In this document: piece by piece, positions 23,674 to 35,000 of the stretch | Position numbering within the stretch: the stretch's first letter is position 1 | How the letters are laid out: each line of letters opens with the position of its first letter | Assembly: GCA_030141605.1 (NCBI GenBank) | Contig: JAQGDQ010000290.1 | Location: 186,001 to 250,000, forward strand | Reading direction: 5' to 3' | DNA from: Tubiluchus corallicola | Taxonomy: Eukaryota; Priapulida; Priapulimorpha; Priapulimorphida; Tubiluchidae | DNA length: 64,000 nucleotides | Position numbers and translations under genes: made by a program | The notes under the pieces: model-generated | Told to the model about the DNA's origin: nothing | The model's database searches: none | What the model saw: the letters and a program-made list of their open reading frames with translations, nothing else

Positions 23674-24817
23674 GCGTTCAGACTGGAGAAGTTCTTGCGC
23701 ATGTTTTCTCTGAAAGTAAACTCGCAAGTGTGGACGACTCGGCAAGTTCTCTCGCAAGTTCTTGCGCATGTTCTCTGTGAGAGTAAACTTGCAAGTGTGA
23801 ACGGCTTGGTAAGTGCTTGCGCATGTTCTCTCTCGGGTAAACTCGCAAGCGAGAATGACTCGGCAAGTTCTCTCGCAAGTTCTTGCGCTTGTTCTCTCTG
23901 AGAGTAAACTCGCAAGTGTGAACGACCCGGCAAGTTCTCTCGTAAGTTCTTGCGCTTGTTCTCTCTGAGAGTAAACTCGCAAGTGTAAACGACTCGGCAA
24001 GTTCTCTCGCAAGTTCTTGCGCTTGTTCTCTCTGAGAGTAAACTCGCAAGTGTGAACGACCCGGCAAGTTCTCTCGTAAGTTCTTGCGCATGTTCTCTCT
24101 GAGAGTAAAATCGCAAGCGAGAACGACTCATTAAGTTCTCTTGCAAGTTCTCTCTGAGAGTAAACTCGCAAGTGTGAACGACTCGGCAAGTTCTCTCGCA
24201 AGTTCTTGCGCATGTTCTCTCTGAGAGTAAATGCGCAAGCGAGAACGAGTCGGCAAGTTCTCTCACAAGTTCTTGCGCTTGTTCTCTCTGAGAGTAAACT
24301 CGCAAGTGAGAACGACTCGGCAAGTTCTTGCGCATGTTCTCTCTGAGAGTAAACTCGCAAGTGTGAACGGCTTGGCAAGTTCTCTCTCAAGTTGTTGCGC
24401 ATGTTCTCTCTGAGAGTAAACTTACAAGTGTGAACGGCTTGGCAAGTTCTCTCACAAGCTCTTGCACATGTTCTCTCTGAGAGTAAACTTGCAAGTGTGA
24501 ACGACTCGGCAAGTTCTTGCACATGTTCTCTCTGAGAGTAAATGTGCAAGTGTGAACGGTTTGGCAAGTTCTCTCGCAAGTTCTTGCGCATGTTCTCTCT
24601 GAGAGCAAAGTCGCAAGTGAGAACGGCTCGGCAAGTTCTCTCGCAAGTTCTTCGCATGTTCTCTCTGAGAGTAAATTCGCAAGCGTGAACGACTCGGCAA
24701 TTTTTGCGCAAGAAGTTTTTGCAAATTCAGGGAGAGTTGCTGAGAGTTTTGTGCAAAAACTTGCCAAGTCGTTCACACTTGCGAGCATACTCTCAGAAAA
24801 CTCTCTAGTCTGAACGC
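23674..24817. mobile_element. TIR-bounded element filled with a 75-80-bp minisatellite
   Basis: The left end GCGTTCAGACTGGAGA and the right end reversed GCGTTCAGACTAGAGA form terminal inverted repeats that stay similar for roughly 60 bp. Everything between is a tandem array of about 14 units with GAGAGTAAACTCGCAAGTG and GGCAAGTTCTCTCGCAAG. The units themselves look like amplified copies of the TIR region. All three minus-strand frames have long open stretches (up to 377 codons), because the repeat has no stops on that strand; this is not evidence of a gene. Confidence 0.8.
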
Positions 24818-25476
24818 TAACTCCACTCACTTTTTCAATTTTATTTACCGACATTTCTTAAATTTTTCTTTATTTACTGTCAATGTATAATTACGTATAT
24901 ATTTAGTCCACTGATACCTCAGTCAGTTATTAGTTCCTTATTGATCCATTACTTCTGTTCCAGATATGCCCTCGGGATGATCTTTGACCTTGACCATCAT
25001 CTTATCCCAGAGTTACCCGTACCAAAAATCTCAAGGCTACCCCAATATGTTTCACGTATAACATCTTAAACTCAAATTGCGAATGGGCATCCGATGCGCT
25101 GCTTGACAGCGCATAAAGCCCCAAGACTTGGAAAGTCAGGGTCTTGGAAATCAATGTCCTGCCAACATTACCCGTGTCAACCTAAATGTCCAGGTACTTG
25201 AAAATGCCCTGGATCGACACAACAATCAACTGAGAAAGCTACACGTCGAATCAAAAATGTTTCACACAGGCAGCAGCTGATCAAACTAGGTAGTATATCA
25301 CATCACACCCGGTATGACTGGTCCTCTTGCATTGTAACACGCCCATTTATATATTTATAACAAAATGTGTGAAATGTCCCACGATGCGAATTCGGCAGTC
25401 ACAAGTGTTACGATGGTTTTCTTTATTCTACTGAAATTAGTTGTGCAAGTGGCTAATCAGAAACTAGACCTTTAAC
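24818..25476. other. Non-coding stretch with one weak exon candidate
   Basis: Largely featureless. A possible terminal exon follows the acceptor-like TTCTGTTCCAG near 24962: the frame beginning TAT-GCC-CTC runs open for about 38 codons (ALGMIFDLDHHLIPELPV...) to a TAA near 25071. No partner exon was found, so it is noted rather than called. Confidence 0.25.
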
Positions 25477-25547
25477 CAGTGGCGAGTCGTAGCTAAAATT
25501 AGTAGGGGTGCTGCAGTTCCACAGTACCTATACACGAGCCGCCACTG
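25477..25547. mobile_element. 71-bp hAT micro-MITE with exact target duplication
   Basis: The left end is CAGTGGCGAGTCGT, and the right end reversed is CAGTGGCGGCTCGTGT. CCTTTAAC flanks both sides (25469-25476 and 25548-25555). The element is almost nothing but its two ends, showing how little sequence was mobilised. Confidence 0.87.
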
Positions 25548-26384
25548 CCTTTAACTGAAAGTAATTCCCCGGCCGCCTCATTCGCCATTGTTGATCGGAA
25601 TATTTTTCTCAAGCCAGAACCGTTCATATTTTTGCGTTAATTAGTAAAATATGACATTAGTCCAGGAATTCTGTCTAATTTAAATTAACATTTGAGCTGG
25701 CGTAGCTGTCCACTCTACTCCTAAGCTGTGTCGATATTACCCGAATTTACCCCGAAGCTGTATCCACATTATGACAAGTGATTGTTCTAGGTATTGTTAT
25801 ATATTTGCACATGCATTAATGTGACAGTAAAATGATATTAACCTTCGCAATATTCCACCTTCGTACGGAACTAGTTGTATAAGCACAGCAATTACTAGTA
25901 TTATTTTGACGTGTTGAAGTTGTTCGCCAATGTGTGACCAGTTAACATTGACTTTTTTCACCTTTTCAATTTTTTGTTTACAGTGTCATAAACAGAGACG
26001 GATAATTCAATGTCTCTCCCACGTAGCGGATATTCTATAGACAATTGGTGAAAGGCTCATAGCGAAAGTAGATTTGTAAATTAACTTAGCCGAAATAGAG
26101 ACCTGCATAAATTTTAAACCTCAACGTTTGTTGGGCACAAAATTGATAATCCAGACCCCTAATTCTCAGTTAGTTTTTGATATGCAGGTAGATAGAAAAG
26201 CACGTGTTATGGCATCAGACCGTTCAAGGTTTGTGGTGTACACATCGCTTAACCCTAATTTAAGTGTATTAGATGTTTCATGTTAATCCTTCGTTAGATG
26301 TAAAAGAATTCTACAGATGACAAGGCTTCGTCTCTCAGCTCAGTATTTTCGTATAGAAATTGGTAAGTGGTCTAACCTATCACG

Positions 26385-27450
26385 CGAATTACGTCACACG
26401 TATTGGTCTATCGCTCCGCCCCCTCTGCAACGTAAGCACGCTTAGCAGCATTCGGGACAACAGCAGGACTAAACAACATGACAGTCACAACTAATGTCTA
26501 ATCAGCAGATAAACTGAATGCACTTTTTCATAAACACAAATATGCAGAGCACAAGCTATTTTTAAACGAAATTAGCACTTCAAGTAGCCAAAAAATGACT
26601 TTTCAGTTTAAGCAGAATGTAGAGCGAGGTTTCAAACCACTACAAAATACGGAGACATAAGTACAATAAAGAAACTAAGTCAGTTAGCTTTGCTTTACAA
26701 TAAATGAGCAACAAAAATATTAAGTCTCCCTTGCTTATAAACATACGTACATCATTCATGCTTGAGATCATGTGCTCGTCTGCAAGATTTATTAAGTTTT
26801 TGTATTTTTCCCTTTGTCGGGCTATGGAAATGGAATAAATTTGACGGTTCCATTCCTTAGACGACCCTTATATTGAATGCCCGAGTCACATATGTCCCAA
26901 TGGCATCTTTTCACCATGATTATAACCAAAAAATAGCGTAGTACAATTAACTAATATTTCATTGATGCATAATATAAGTTTTGACCACATTTGAATTAAT
27001 TTTCACTGTGAAGGTCTCGTTGAGGTTGAGAAACTGACCAGAAAAGGAAACATTTTGTTTTGTCCTTATTTAAAGTTAATCACATAATTGTTTTTATCTA
27101 ACTTACAAAGCCATAGCCTAAACTAAACTGCGTATTTCATGATTGCAAAATGGTTTAATCAGCAACTTATAGAAAAGCATTGTGCATTTCCTCCTATAAA
27201 CGAAACTAGACTATAGATCGCCGCTGATTCACTTGCAATTTCAATTGACAATGATAAGATCTAGAACCAGGCCAATATTTCTCCCGCTAACTAATGAAAA
27301 GTTGAGCATTTTTCATGACAGTGTTAGACGGAGCTGTAGCTAAATGTCCTGAACGTACCTGCTGCAGGGGTGTGTGAAATAACTTGCACGCTGATTGGGC
27401 AGTCAACGAAAATGATTGACATTATGTTAGACGTCAGTTAAGAATATGTG
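26385..27450. repeat. Dispersed repeat R, copy 2 (uninterrupted)
   Basis: This is the empty-site relative of 19360-20735. It runs from TATTGGTCTATCGCTCC through ACTAATGTCTAATCAGCAG to GCACGCTGATTGGGCAG. Identity drops in the middle, so the copies are old. It is about 7 kb from copy 1 in the same orientation. The DNA between them shows no reverse transcriptase, so they are not obviously a pair of LTRs of one element. Confidence 0.72.
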
Positions 27451-30400
27451 GCTGCGGCTTAGGGCAAGAGAATATCATTTCATTTATGAATGTATTAATC
27501 CTGAAAACGTAGGATTATCCTGAATTACACTTTAGTTGTTTATCAAGTTTATTTAGTTGCAATCTGAAGCTTGCAGCAAAGACTGTTAAATGTTGCTTTG
27601 TTGCAAAATTGGTATACACACAAAGCTAGCTTCTGTTTGCTATTTGTGTAGGTAAAGTTTGCTGTTACATAGATAACTGTATCTGCTTAATGTACTGTAT
27701 TAGGCTGCAAAATTGTTGCGCTCATAATTTCATCGTTACAGTCAATAAATTACTACTACTATTGGGTCTCCTGTTGTAAACAGCTTCGGACGATAAGATG
27801 GCGACTAAGTGTTTTATTACATACTCAGCAAACATGGAGTTTGATTAATGAGTTTTCGAATATTTGGTCAGGTTCATATCTTAATTTGAGCTGTACCTTT
27901 CACTGTTAAGAAATTTCAGTCTAGGGGAGTTTTGCGAATGGATTCAGTTGTTTTAATTAATGATGATAAGTAAGCGTCAATTACGATTTACGGTTTCACA
28001 GAGCTTTTTACATTAAATAATTAGATGTAAATTACCAACTAAAGTACATTTTAACGATGAGTGAATGTGTTCAGTCGATAATTAGGCGAAAATTCTGTTC
28101 AAAATTTAGTAAAAGCAACTGAAATTTCATAGTTTGGTTTAATTCAGATAATCCACACATATAATTGTGTATTAGCCTGTTCTATTGTTTGAGATGATGT
28201 GTTTTACAAAAGAAATTTTGAATGTACATTGATTTAGAAACCAAGCTCCTAAATGGAATCAGTTAAATTGTTATTGGTCTAGTTTGATCACAATCTTATT
28301 TGACTAAATCATCTGATATCTTTATTGAAATATTGAATTTGTAAATTGAAAGCTGTATGCTGTTATTCAAATTCAGTTGCTTACATTTGTGAACAGAATA
28401 CGAAATTCAGTTAAAGGAGCAGTAAACACATTATTTGAGTTTTATTTAAAACAATGGAGTGCTCTGTTATTTACTTTTTATATTTCCTGTCATATATTGC
28501 AATATGGAGAGTCTAGGACACACCATGTCACATTAGTGTAAATTCAGAAGACTGCATTCCTTCACAGAATGGTTCAGGTTCATTAGAGTCAAACTTTTTA
28601 CAGTGGCAACTAGTCAACAGCAAGAATGAAATGTGCAACAGTTAAATACAATTCACGCATTTATTGTACAGTAAAATAACTATGTATACATAAATTATTG
28701 GTTTCTCATAAATTAATTTACATAAACATAATAGTGAATGAATAGTTCAAAATGATGCTGATGTGGCAGATTGGGTCTTAAAATAGGAATGCAAGGTCAG
28801 CTGGTAGCTAGTTCTTCGTGCTAATCTTCTTGTGAATCTTTATGTAGTAAAAATTAATGATAGATGTAAGCGGTGTTCTGTTCGTTTATTGAATAATGTG
28901 TAGTTCATTGTATGCTTGTTAGGTAAATTTCCAGGATACTTGGCATACTTAAAATTAAAAACTTGGAAAAATGTGTAAAGTGAATTACTTTAAACTACTT
29001 GAGTTCCAGCAAATGAAATAGTTTTATTAAAGAGCAAAAGTTGAATTTCAGTGAAGCCTAACATAATGTAGCTCTATGAAATCTCATATGAGTAGCTTGA
29101 CAGAATTAAGTGTGCCTGATTGCAAGAACTTTTGGCTTAAAGCCTTGAAAACAGATTCCTAATTTTGCTTATGCTTAATAAAAATATTTTGTCTCCAATT
29201 TAGGTCATTTTCTTAAGAGAAAGAACGAGTGTTGGTGAAGAGGATTATCAGCCAAGTCTCAAAAACTAACTCAACAGATTCATTTTCTCACTAGCATTCA
29301 ATGCAAGTGTGAACGCTTATTTAGATCACGATGTTACAAAGGCTGCAATACTTCAAAAATTTTATACTGCTCCCCAATTTTGTGTTTAGCAAGTACTTTT
29401 CAAATTTTTTATACGAATATTAGCGTTTTATTAATTTGTTGTCACTCTGTGATCAAAACTTCATTACTGTTGCAATTTCACCAGACCTACTTGTAAAATG
29501 AACAATTCCACAAAGTCAAATATAGTTACAATGCTCAAATCCAAAAAGCACTGCACCAAAGAAATAAAACAGAGAAGGCAGTCGACAAATGGTCCGCTGG
29601 AAGGAGTGTCTATAGTTTTCGAAAGGGGAAATGAAGTAAGAAGATATTAAACAAGTACTAAAATGACAATTCAGATCTTCTTTCAAATTCTCATTTCATC
29701 TGTTGTAGACATTAGAGTATTCCACCCACTCCTATCCGCAGCTAACGGCATAAGTTTTTCTGCTCCTGAAGCTACTGAATATCTTTATTTAACTTAGCTA
29801 TCTAAGATGCCTGTTGTTTGCAAGGTTTTCAGGATTCCTTTAAGGGAATTCTTAATGGTGTTTCATTTAAAAATCTTAGGTGTACTTTGCCATCTTAATA
29901 TTCAGAGCTTAATTTTTGAACTCCACGGAATTTCTTGATATTAGTAATGTATGCAAGTTGTATAAATCTTTAAAATGAAGATGCACTATTAATCACGGAA
30001 GCCATTACTCTGAAGATATGCCTGCTTATCAGCCCAGGGAGTTTATTTAATAAGTAACTTTCCACTGAAGTAAATAGCTACACGCATATTTGAAATCCAG
30101 CACACAAAAATGTGACAATTTCACACATTATAGAGGCAGAACATCTCCAAGCAACTGGAAATACAACAGCTGAAATTTGTTTAATTTCATGCACAACATT
30201 AGTTCCTCATTTCAACATGTTGATTCAAGTTATAAAATGCAAAAATGAACACTCACAATTTTTCACTCAACATGATCACCTGGTCACAAATCTGTGCTGC
30301 CAAGATTTGACCAATATCTACAAGTTTTTATACTTGTGCGTTTTTGAAAAGACAACTGCTATTTTCACAACAGCAGCAATCTCATGGACTTACTGTACCC

Positions 30401-30473
30401 ACACAGCTTTTTACACCACACTTCACTTTTATGTCCCTTAGTTTCATCACATACATTTTGGAGAATGCTTGCT
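27451..30473. other. About 3 kb without a confident gene
   Basis: No long frame or recognisable repeat was seen. Three weak signs suggest a small or non-coding transcript on the + strand. The first is an AAGATGGCGAC start context at about 27796. The second is an acceptor-like CTCCAATTTAG at about 29204, followed by 21 open codons (VIFLRERTSVGEEDYQPSLKN) and a stop. The third is an ATG frame at 29499 (MNNSTKSNIVTMLKSKK...) with a GAA|GTAAGA donor. These pieces could not be joined into a supported model. Confidence 0.3.
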
Positions 30474-30508
30474 GCCGACTCTTACAGCTTCTTCATTACA
30501 TTGGAAAC

Positions 30509-30803
30509 CACTGAGGCCGGACAGCAATGTGCCGTCACAATGGCGATGACTCCATGGGCTCCACTCCTGATTTGGAAGGTTTACTCCTCTTGGGTTGGGT
30601 CACTTGACCTCCTCCGCCCTCTAGCCGTTGGTTGCTTGTGCAGCTCCTCCGCCTAGTGTCGAGATACAGTGTGGGCATCCCGCAAGCCTACAGCACCTGG
30701 TATTCCTAGGCGGTCATCCATCCAAGTACTAACCAGGCTCTACGTTGCTTAACTTCGGTGATCAGACGAGAACCGGTGTTTTCAACATGATTTGGCCGCA
30801 GTA
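30509..30803 (-). mobile_element. 5S rRNA-derived SINE
   Basis: On the minus strand the element starts with a near-complete 5S rRNA-like head (30803 down to 30684). A body (30683-30555) shared with the element at 12341 follows, then a short 3' tail ending near 30509. It is flanked by a long direct repeat of about 34 bp beginning CCGACTCTTA (30474-30508 and 30804-30838), read as a target-site duplication. This is the architecture of the SINE3 class, where a 5S-type internal promoter drives RNA polymerase III transcription. No coding capacity. Confidence 0.82.
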
Positions 30804-30804
30804 C
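30684..30804 (-). pseudogene. 5S rRNA-like head of the SINE
   Basis: The reverse complement follows animal 5S rRNA closely over its length. It has CTCGTCTGATCACCGAAG, an A-box-like AAGTTAAGCAACG, GCCTGGTTAGTACTTGGATG, a C-box-like GATGACCGCCTAGGAAT, and a 3' GGTGCTGTAGGCTT. Substitutions in the loop E and 5' regions and the fused downstream body indicate a SINE promoter, not a ribosomal gene. Confidence 0.85.
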
Positions 30805-30838
30805 CGACTCTTAAAGCTTCTTCATTACATTGGAAACT

Positions 30839-32428
30839 GCACCATCCCAGTCTAATACCAGTGAGAGTGAAGAGCAGAGTTTTTTCAAAGTGCTCTATCT
30901 CAATGAGTAATACTTGCTTGTGCTACGTCTCACTGATCACACTCGCAAAACCTGCAATTAAGACACTAAGAATTACTTTCATTGCTTAAAAAATCAGCGA
31001 GACCATTCACTACACTGAAACCTACTGTTCGCAAAAGCATTTACAATGGCGAAAAATCCTGCAAATACTACATGTAGGTGCAAGTAAATGTTGCATAACA
31101 AACTATGTATGATACACATTTCTGCTCACTAATCATGTTTAATTTCATCTAATTCAAAACATGTTTCCTGAATGGATTTTTTTCTGTATTTGGTTGACAA
31201 GTATTACATGAAATATTTACAGCACAAAAGAACACTCTTCATAAACAAAACCTAAAGAACTCGTCTTGAAATTACATACCATTCACATGCTGTCTTATTG
31301 CATAAAGGGCTTGCGTAAGCCGTAACACTGTATAAAACTTGTAGATTTAAAACCCCGCAATGACCGTTAGGTGCAGCTATTTTAATAATAAATCAATTCA
31401 AATAAGTTCAGATAACACTGCATAAAGTTTGGAAAATAATCAGAACATTTGCAGGGGCACACGTCACTAAGTAAGCAAAAGTTTAAATTAATTTATTTTG
31501 TCAGTATATCAATAATGCGTCTTTTGGCGAATCAGATATGCACCTGGGATGGCGATGCTGAACCGTTTTACCAGATGACACACACATTTTACATTATTAA
31601 CAATTTTCTTTTCAAGTTACATAAGTCTTTCAAGTAGGTAAACACAATGCTAAGCAAATATAACTTTGTATGAAAAATTCTAAAATTCTCTTTTTCTCCT
31701 TCACCTGAACAGATGACACTGTGCTGATGTTTTGCTTACAAGAAATTTTAGTTCTGTTCCACTTGACAATGATGAAATACAACTAGCTTTTTCTAAATCT
31801 TGGCATCATGCAATTAACTAGACAATTTCAGGGAACATCAGGCAACAGTTTATCAGACAAAAAATGTACAGAATTAAAAGTTAATTGAAAATAACATCAG
31901 ATGAGCGACAATCTATTTTAAACACTAATCATTAAATGCTTCATTTATCTGACTAAAATAAACTAACATGAACAATAATAGAAATAATTTGTTTGTTTGT
32001 CTGTAGTGTTGCCATATTTCAAAATTGAAGTTGTATGTATCTCTTGTTTTTTTGTACTGTATGTATTTTTGGCACTAATAAAATGTTATTGCATGAAGCT
32101 GCTATCTGGTGTTTTACCAATCATATAATCACTGAAAGTGGTGCTTGTCAAAAATGACAATTTGGGTGTACTGTATTGATGTATAAGTATCGATATGTAT
32201 TGATAAATACAAATGTCTTGAAACATCATAGGTTTATAAATTTTATAGGCTTTCTAACATAATTTTTTAACTAACTATTTTAAATAACAGCTTTTTAATG
32301 ACATACTGACATAATTTTAGAAAGAGTTATCTCATATGAAATAAATAACCTACCCTAAATATGTTTTGTAGCATCAAAGCATTGCACTGATGTCGTTAAA
32401 CAAACCACTTGAAAAAGCTTTAACTTAC
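30839..32428. other. Gene-free stretch, possible distal 3'UTR of the hnRNP gene
   Basis: AT-rich with no coding frame. If the short exons at 32429 and 33083 belong to the hnRNP transcript, its terminal untranslated exon would lie here on the minus strand. I could not place its acceptor or polyadenylation site. Confidence 0.3.
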
Positions 32429-32492
32429 CTGCTTAAACACTCATTAGATCAACAGGCATCATTTCCAGTATGTGGCTTGGTGACTGTGAGAC
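32429..32492 (-). other. Probable non-coding (3'UTR-type) exon, 64 nt
   Basis: On the minus strand: acceptor TTCATTTGCAG, a 64-nt exon starting GTCTCACAG and ending TTTAAGCAG, then donor GTAAGT. It resembles the exon at 33083-33147. Vertebrate hnRNP A2/B1 and related genes carry spliced 3'UTR exons, which is the basis for assigning it to the upstream hnRNP gene; the assignment is inference. Confidence 0.5.
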
Positions 32493-32789
32493 CTGCAAAT
32501 GAACACTAAATTAATCCCTGCATTATCTGACGTAAGACCAAAATGTTATTTGAAGCATAGAAAGTTTTAAAAGAAGCTTCTAATACAATACATTATTAAA
32601 TTCACAGCCTCCAACATCTGGAATAAAATAAGTGCCCAAGTAAAAATACACAGAACTATTTAGGGTTTCAAAAAGTACTTGAAAAGGACCATTTTTGATT
32701 CATACTTATAATACAATTTTAATGCTTCCATGTCTCATGCAGTCGCACTATATGGCCTCCAATCAATTATAATGCTATTTTAATATAGC

Positions 32790-33060
32790 TCTATGTAAAT
32801 TAAACATACACTGTGGTCGTTTCTTCTCCTATCCCTAATCTTTTCCATTCCACCGTCTCTACTAACCCTAACCATTCTTTCATTCACTCATTTCTGCCAC
32901 CCTAACAAGCGAAGTTTTCAAAGTGTCATACAGCAACTCTTTTATTTGGTTAATTTGCCTTCATCATCATTTTTTTACCTATACTGTTTTTTTTCAATAA
33001 TATTGTATGTTGACGTATTGTATATGTATTGTTGGAGTGAAATAAATTGATTGATTGAAG
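32790..33060 (+). mobile_element. Retroposon tail with TGATTGATTGA end
   Basis: This matches, inverted, 54541-54835: both share ACACTGTGGTCGTTTCTT, ACCCTAACCATTC and a 3' end of (TTGA)n type. The repeated 4-bp 3' tail is typical of L2/CR1-like LINEs and their SINE partners. Only the 3' end is present. Confidence 0.6.
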
Positions 33061-33082
33061 AATACATAAAAAAATTATTTAC

Positions 33083-33147
33083 CTGTCCAAACGTCTACTG
33101 GGCCAGCAAGGCATTATTTTTAATCAGCTGATTGAAAGCTGGGAGAC
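33083..33147 (-). other. Probable non-coding (3'UTR-type) exon, 65 nt
   Basis: On the minus strand: acceptor CTTTTTTGCAG, a 65-nt exon starting GTCTCCCAG and ending TTTGGACAG, then donor GTAAAT. The start, the AATRATGCC core and the end match the 64-nt exon 650 bp downstream, so the two probably arose by duplication and may be alternatives. Confidence 0.5.
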
Positions 33148-34775
33148 CTGCAAAAAAGAACTCTTTATATAAACTATATAAGATCAAGCAATATTTATTA
33201 CTTAACTTGAAAACAGATTTCTATCAGCCTGATCACCCCCAATAACAGTTCGATCCTTCACAGAGGAAATAAATGGCCGAAAGATTGTGTTATTTTTCCA
33301 AAACACATGTCTACTTTATTGCCTAGAGAGGACTCAGTTAGTTGCAATAATCAAAAGATACTAACCTTCACTGGCATAGTAACAAGCTTGCAACATTTTA
33401 CGATTCGGCCTTCTTAACATATCACAAACAAGAGTTATTTCCCCAGCCCCTTAACAAACAATAAAGTGGTTTCTAAAATGACATAATATCATTCGCAACT
33501 TTATGCGTAACTGAATACGACATTTAACCCATCTTAGACTAATATAATTCTCTTAACTATATCTAGATAAAGGTTAAAAATGTTACCTGGTTTATAATGC
33601 GCATTCTACGTAACTTTCTAACCAAACTTGCTTGCCTTAGCAAACACTATGCTTCATACGGTGTCTAACAACTGCGCATGATCAGAACTTAAGTAGCTGT
33701 TCTTCAAGAATTTCTCCCCTGTTGCGTAAGCTTCTCACTGTTTGGCCAGCATAGACAGAAATTTTAGCTACTTAAAAACTTCGTAACAATAGCAGATTAG
33801 CACTGCGCTGTAGCTACTTGGCTCGTCTTGGCATAGCATTTCTCACTTCGTAATAACAAGGTTTTACCACACACTATGTTTTTATTGAAATTACCTTAGT
33901 ATAGTGAAGAAATTACTACATCAACTTCATTAAATCATTCCCATTTCTACTACAAGTAATGTTAGCTTAACTGTGAGTACTTCATTGCTTGCACAGAAGT
34001 TAAACATTTCCACCTCTTACTAATTTTGCTTCACCAAAGCTAGTTTTTCTTAAGTGTACTGTATAAAAAAATCAGATATAAATAATGCTTATACGTCGCA
34101 CGATTAACATCTAATGATTCATTGCTGCCTTCTCCATATTATAACATCTTGCAGAACCACCTAACAAATGTACACTTGTCTTTAACAGATAAAACTGACT
34201 TATTAACTTTAATGAAAAGTTCAACTAACAAGACCTGAAATTAGCTTTAGGACAATATTACATTATTGCCTAAAAGTGATTGTATTACAAAGTAAATCAC
34301 TATTTTCCATAAACTGTTGTCAATCTAGATACACCAGCAACAAGAATTCGCCTGCCTAAACTCTCACAGCGACTAAAATGCTAATTTACATGCTGAAAGG
34401 AATAAAATAGTCTTTTTTGAAATCGAATTATTTTTAATTCAGTTTATTGTTGAAAATATCATGAAAGAAGAAGCATAAATAATGTTACACTTCACTAATT
34501 CTGTCAAGCAATAACTACCAAATTAACTCAGGTAAAGGTGATCCTCATGAATACAATTAACAGCATGGTAGGAAACTACAACACACTCTTAAACTTTTTA
34601 CAACACCTAGTGGAATTAAAATATAGCTTAATTAAGAATGAGTAATATGTACAACAAAGAATAAACTACATGCATACAATGCAATAAAAAGTCGTAATCT
34701 AATCAAATATACACTGGTTTCCACTTGCGCTAAATTACAATTCGTCCACATTTTGAACTTGCGTGTAAAACTATT

Positions 34776-35000
34776 TCACATCATTTTCACGTTTGTATTC
34801 TGAAGTGCTACCTCTTCACTGGCTTGGCTTAAGAAACTAACGGAACTTGAAGACAATAAGGCTTGAAAATCGTCTAACACAGGCATCTGCTTGCGAATTT
34901 CACCTCGTTTTTGCTGTTCTTCTCTCCTCCATAACTGATAAGTATTTACACTGCTTATCTCTGCTATGAAATCAAGCAAATTTATGTAGATGTAGACCAA
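34776..35000 (-). CDS. Unrecognised possible terminal coding exon
   Basis: A minus-strand frame opens after an acceptor-like TTTCATAGCAG (about 34988) and reads EISSVNTYQLWRREEQQKRG, then a charged and Ser-rich stretch (LLSSSSVSFLSQASEEV), to a TGA at 34776. The amino acid composition looks protein-like rather than AT-rich noise, and an AATAAA occurs on this strand near 34444. No upstream partner exon and no family were recognised. The region between the 33083 exon and this frame shows nothing else. Confidence 0.3.
   Translation of the reverse strand: MVYIYINLLDFIAEISSVNTYQLWRREEQQKRGEIRKQMPVLDDFQALLSSSSVSFLSQASEEVALQNTNVKMM

Noticed and set aside
23578..24854. 377-codon minus-strand frame of Arg/Glu-rich repeats
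   Set aside because: All three frames of the strand are open over the array and the frame drifts between units. It is transposon minisatellite, not a gene.
20736..26384. Interior of a possible LTR retrotransposon between the two copies of repeat R
   Set aside because: No gag, protease, reverse transcriptase or integrase frames, no primer-binding site, and the two copies are too diverged from each other.
30112..30656. Plus-strand frames of 109 and 90 codons overlapping the 5S SINE
   Set aside because: They run into the antisense of the SINE body and have no recognisable domain.
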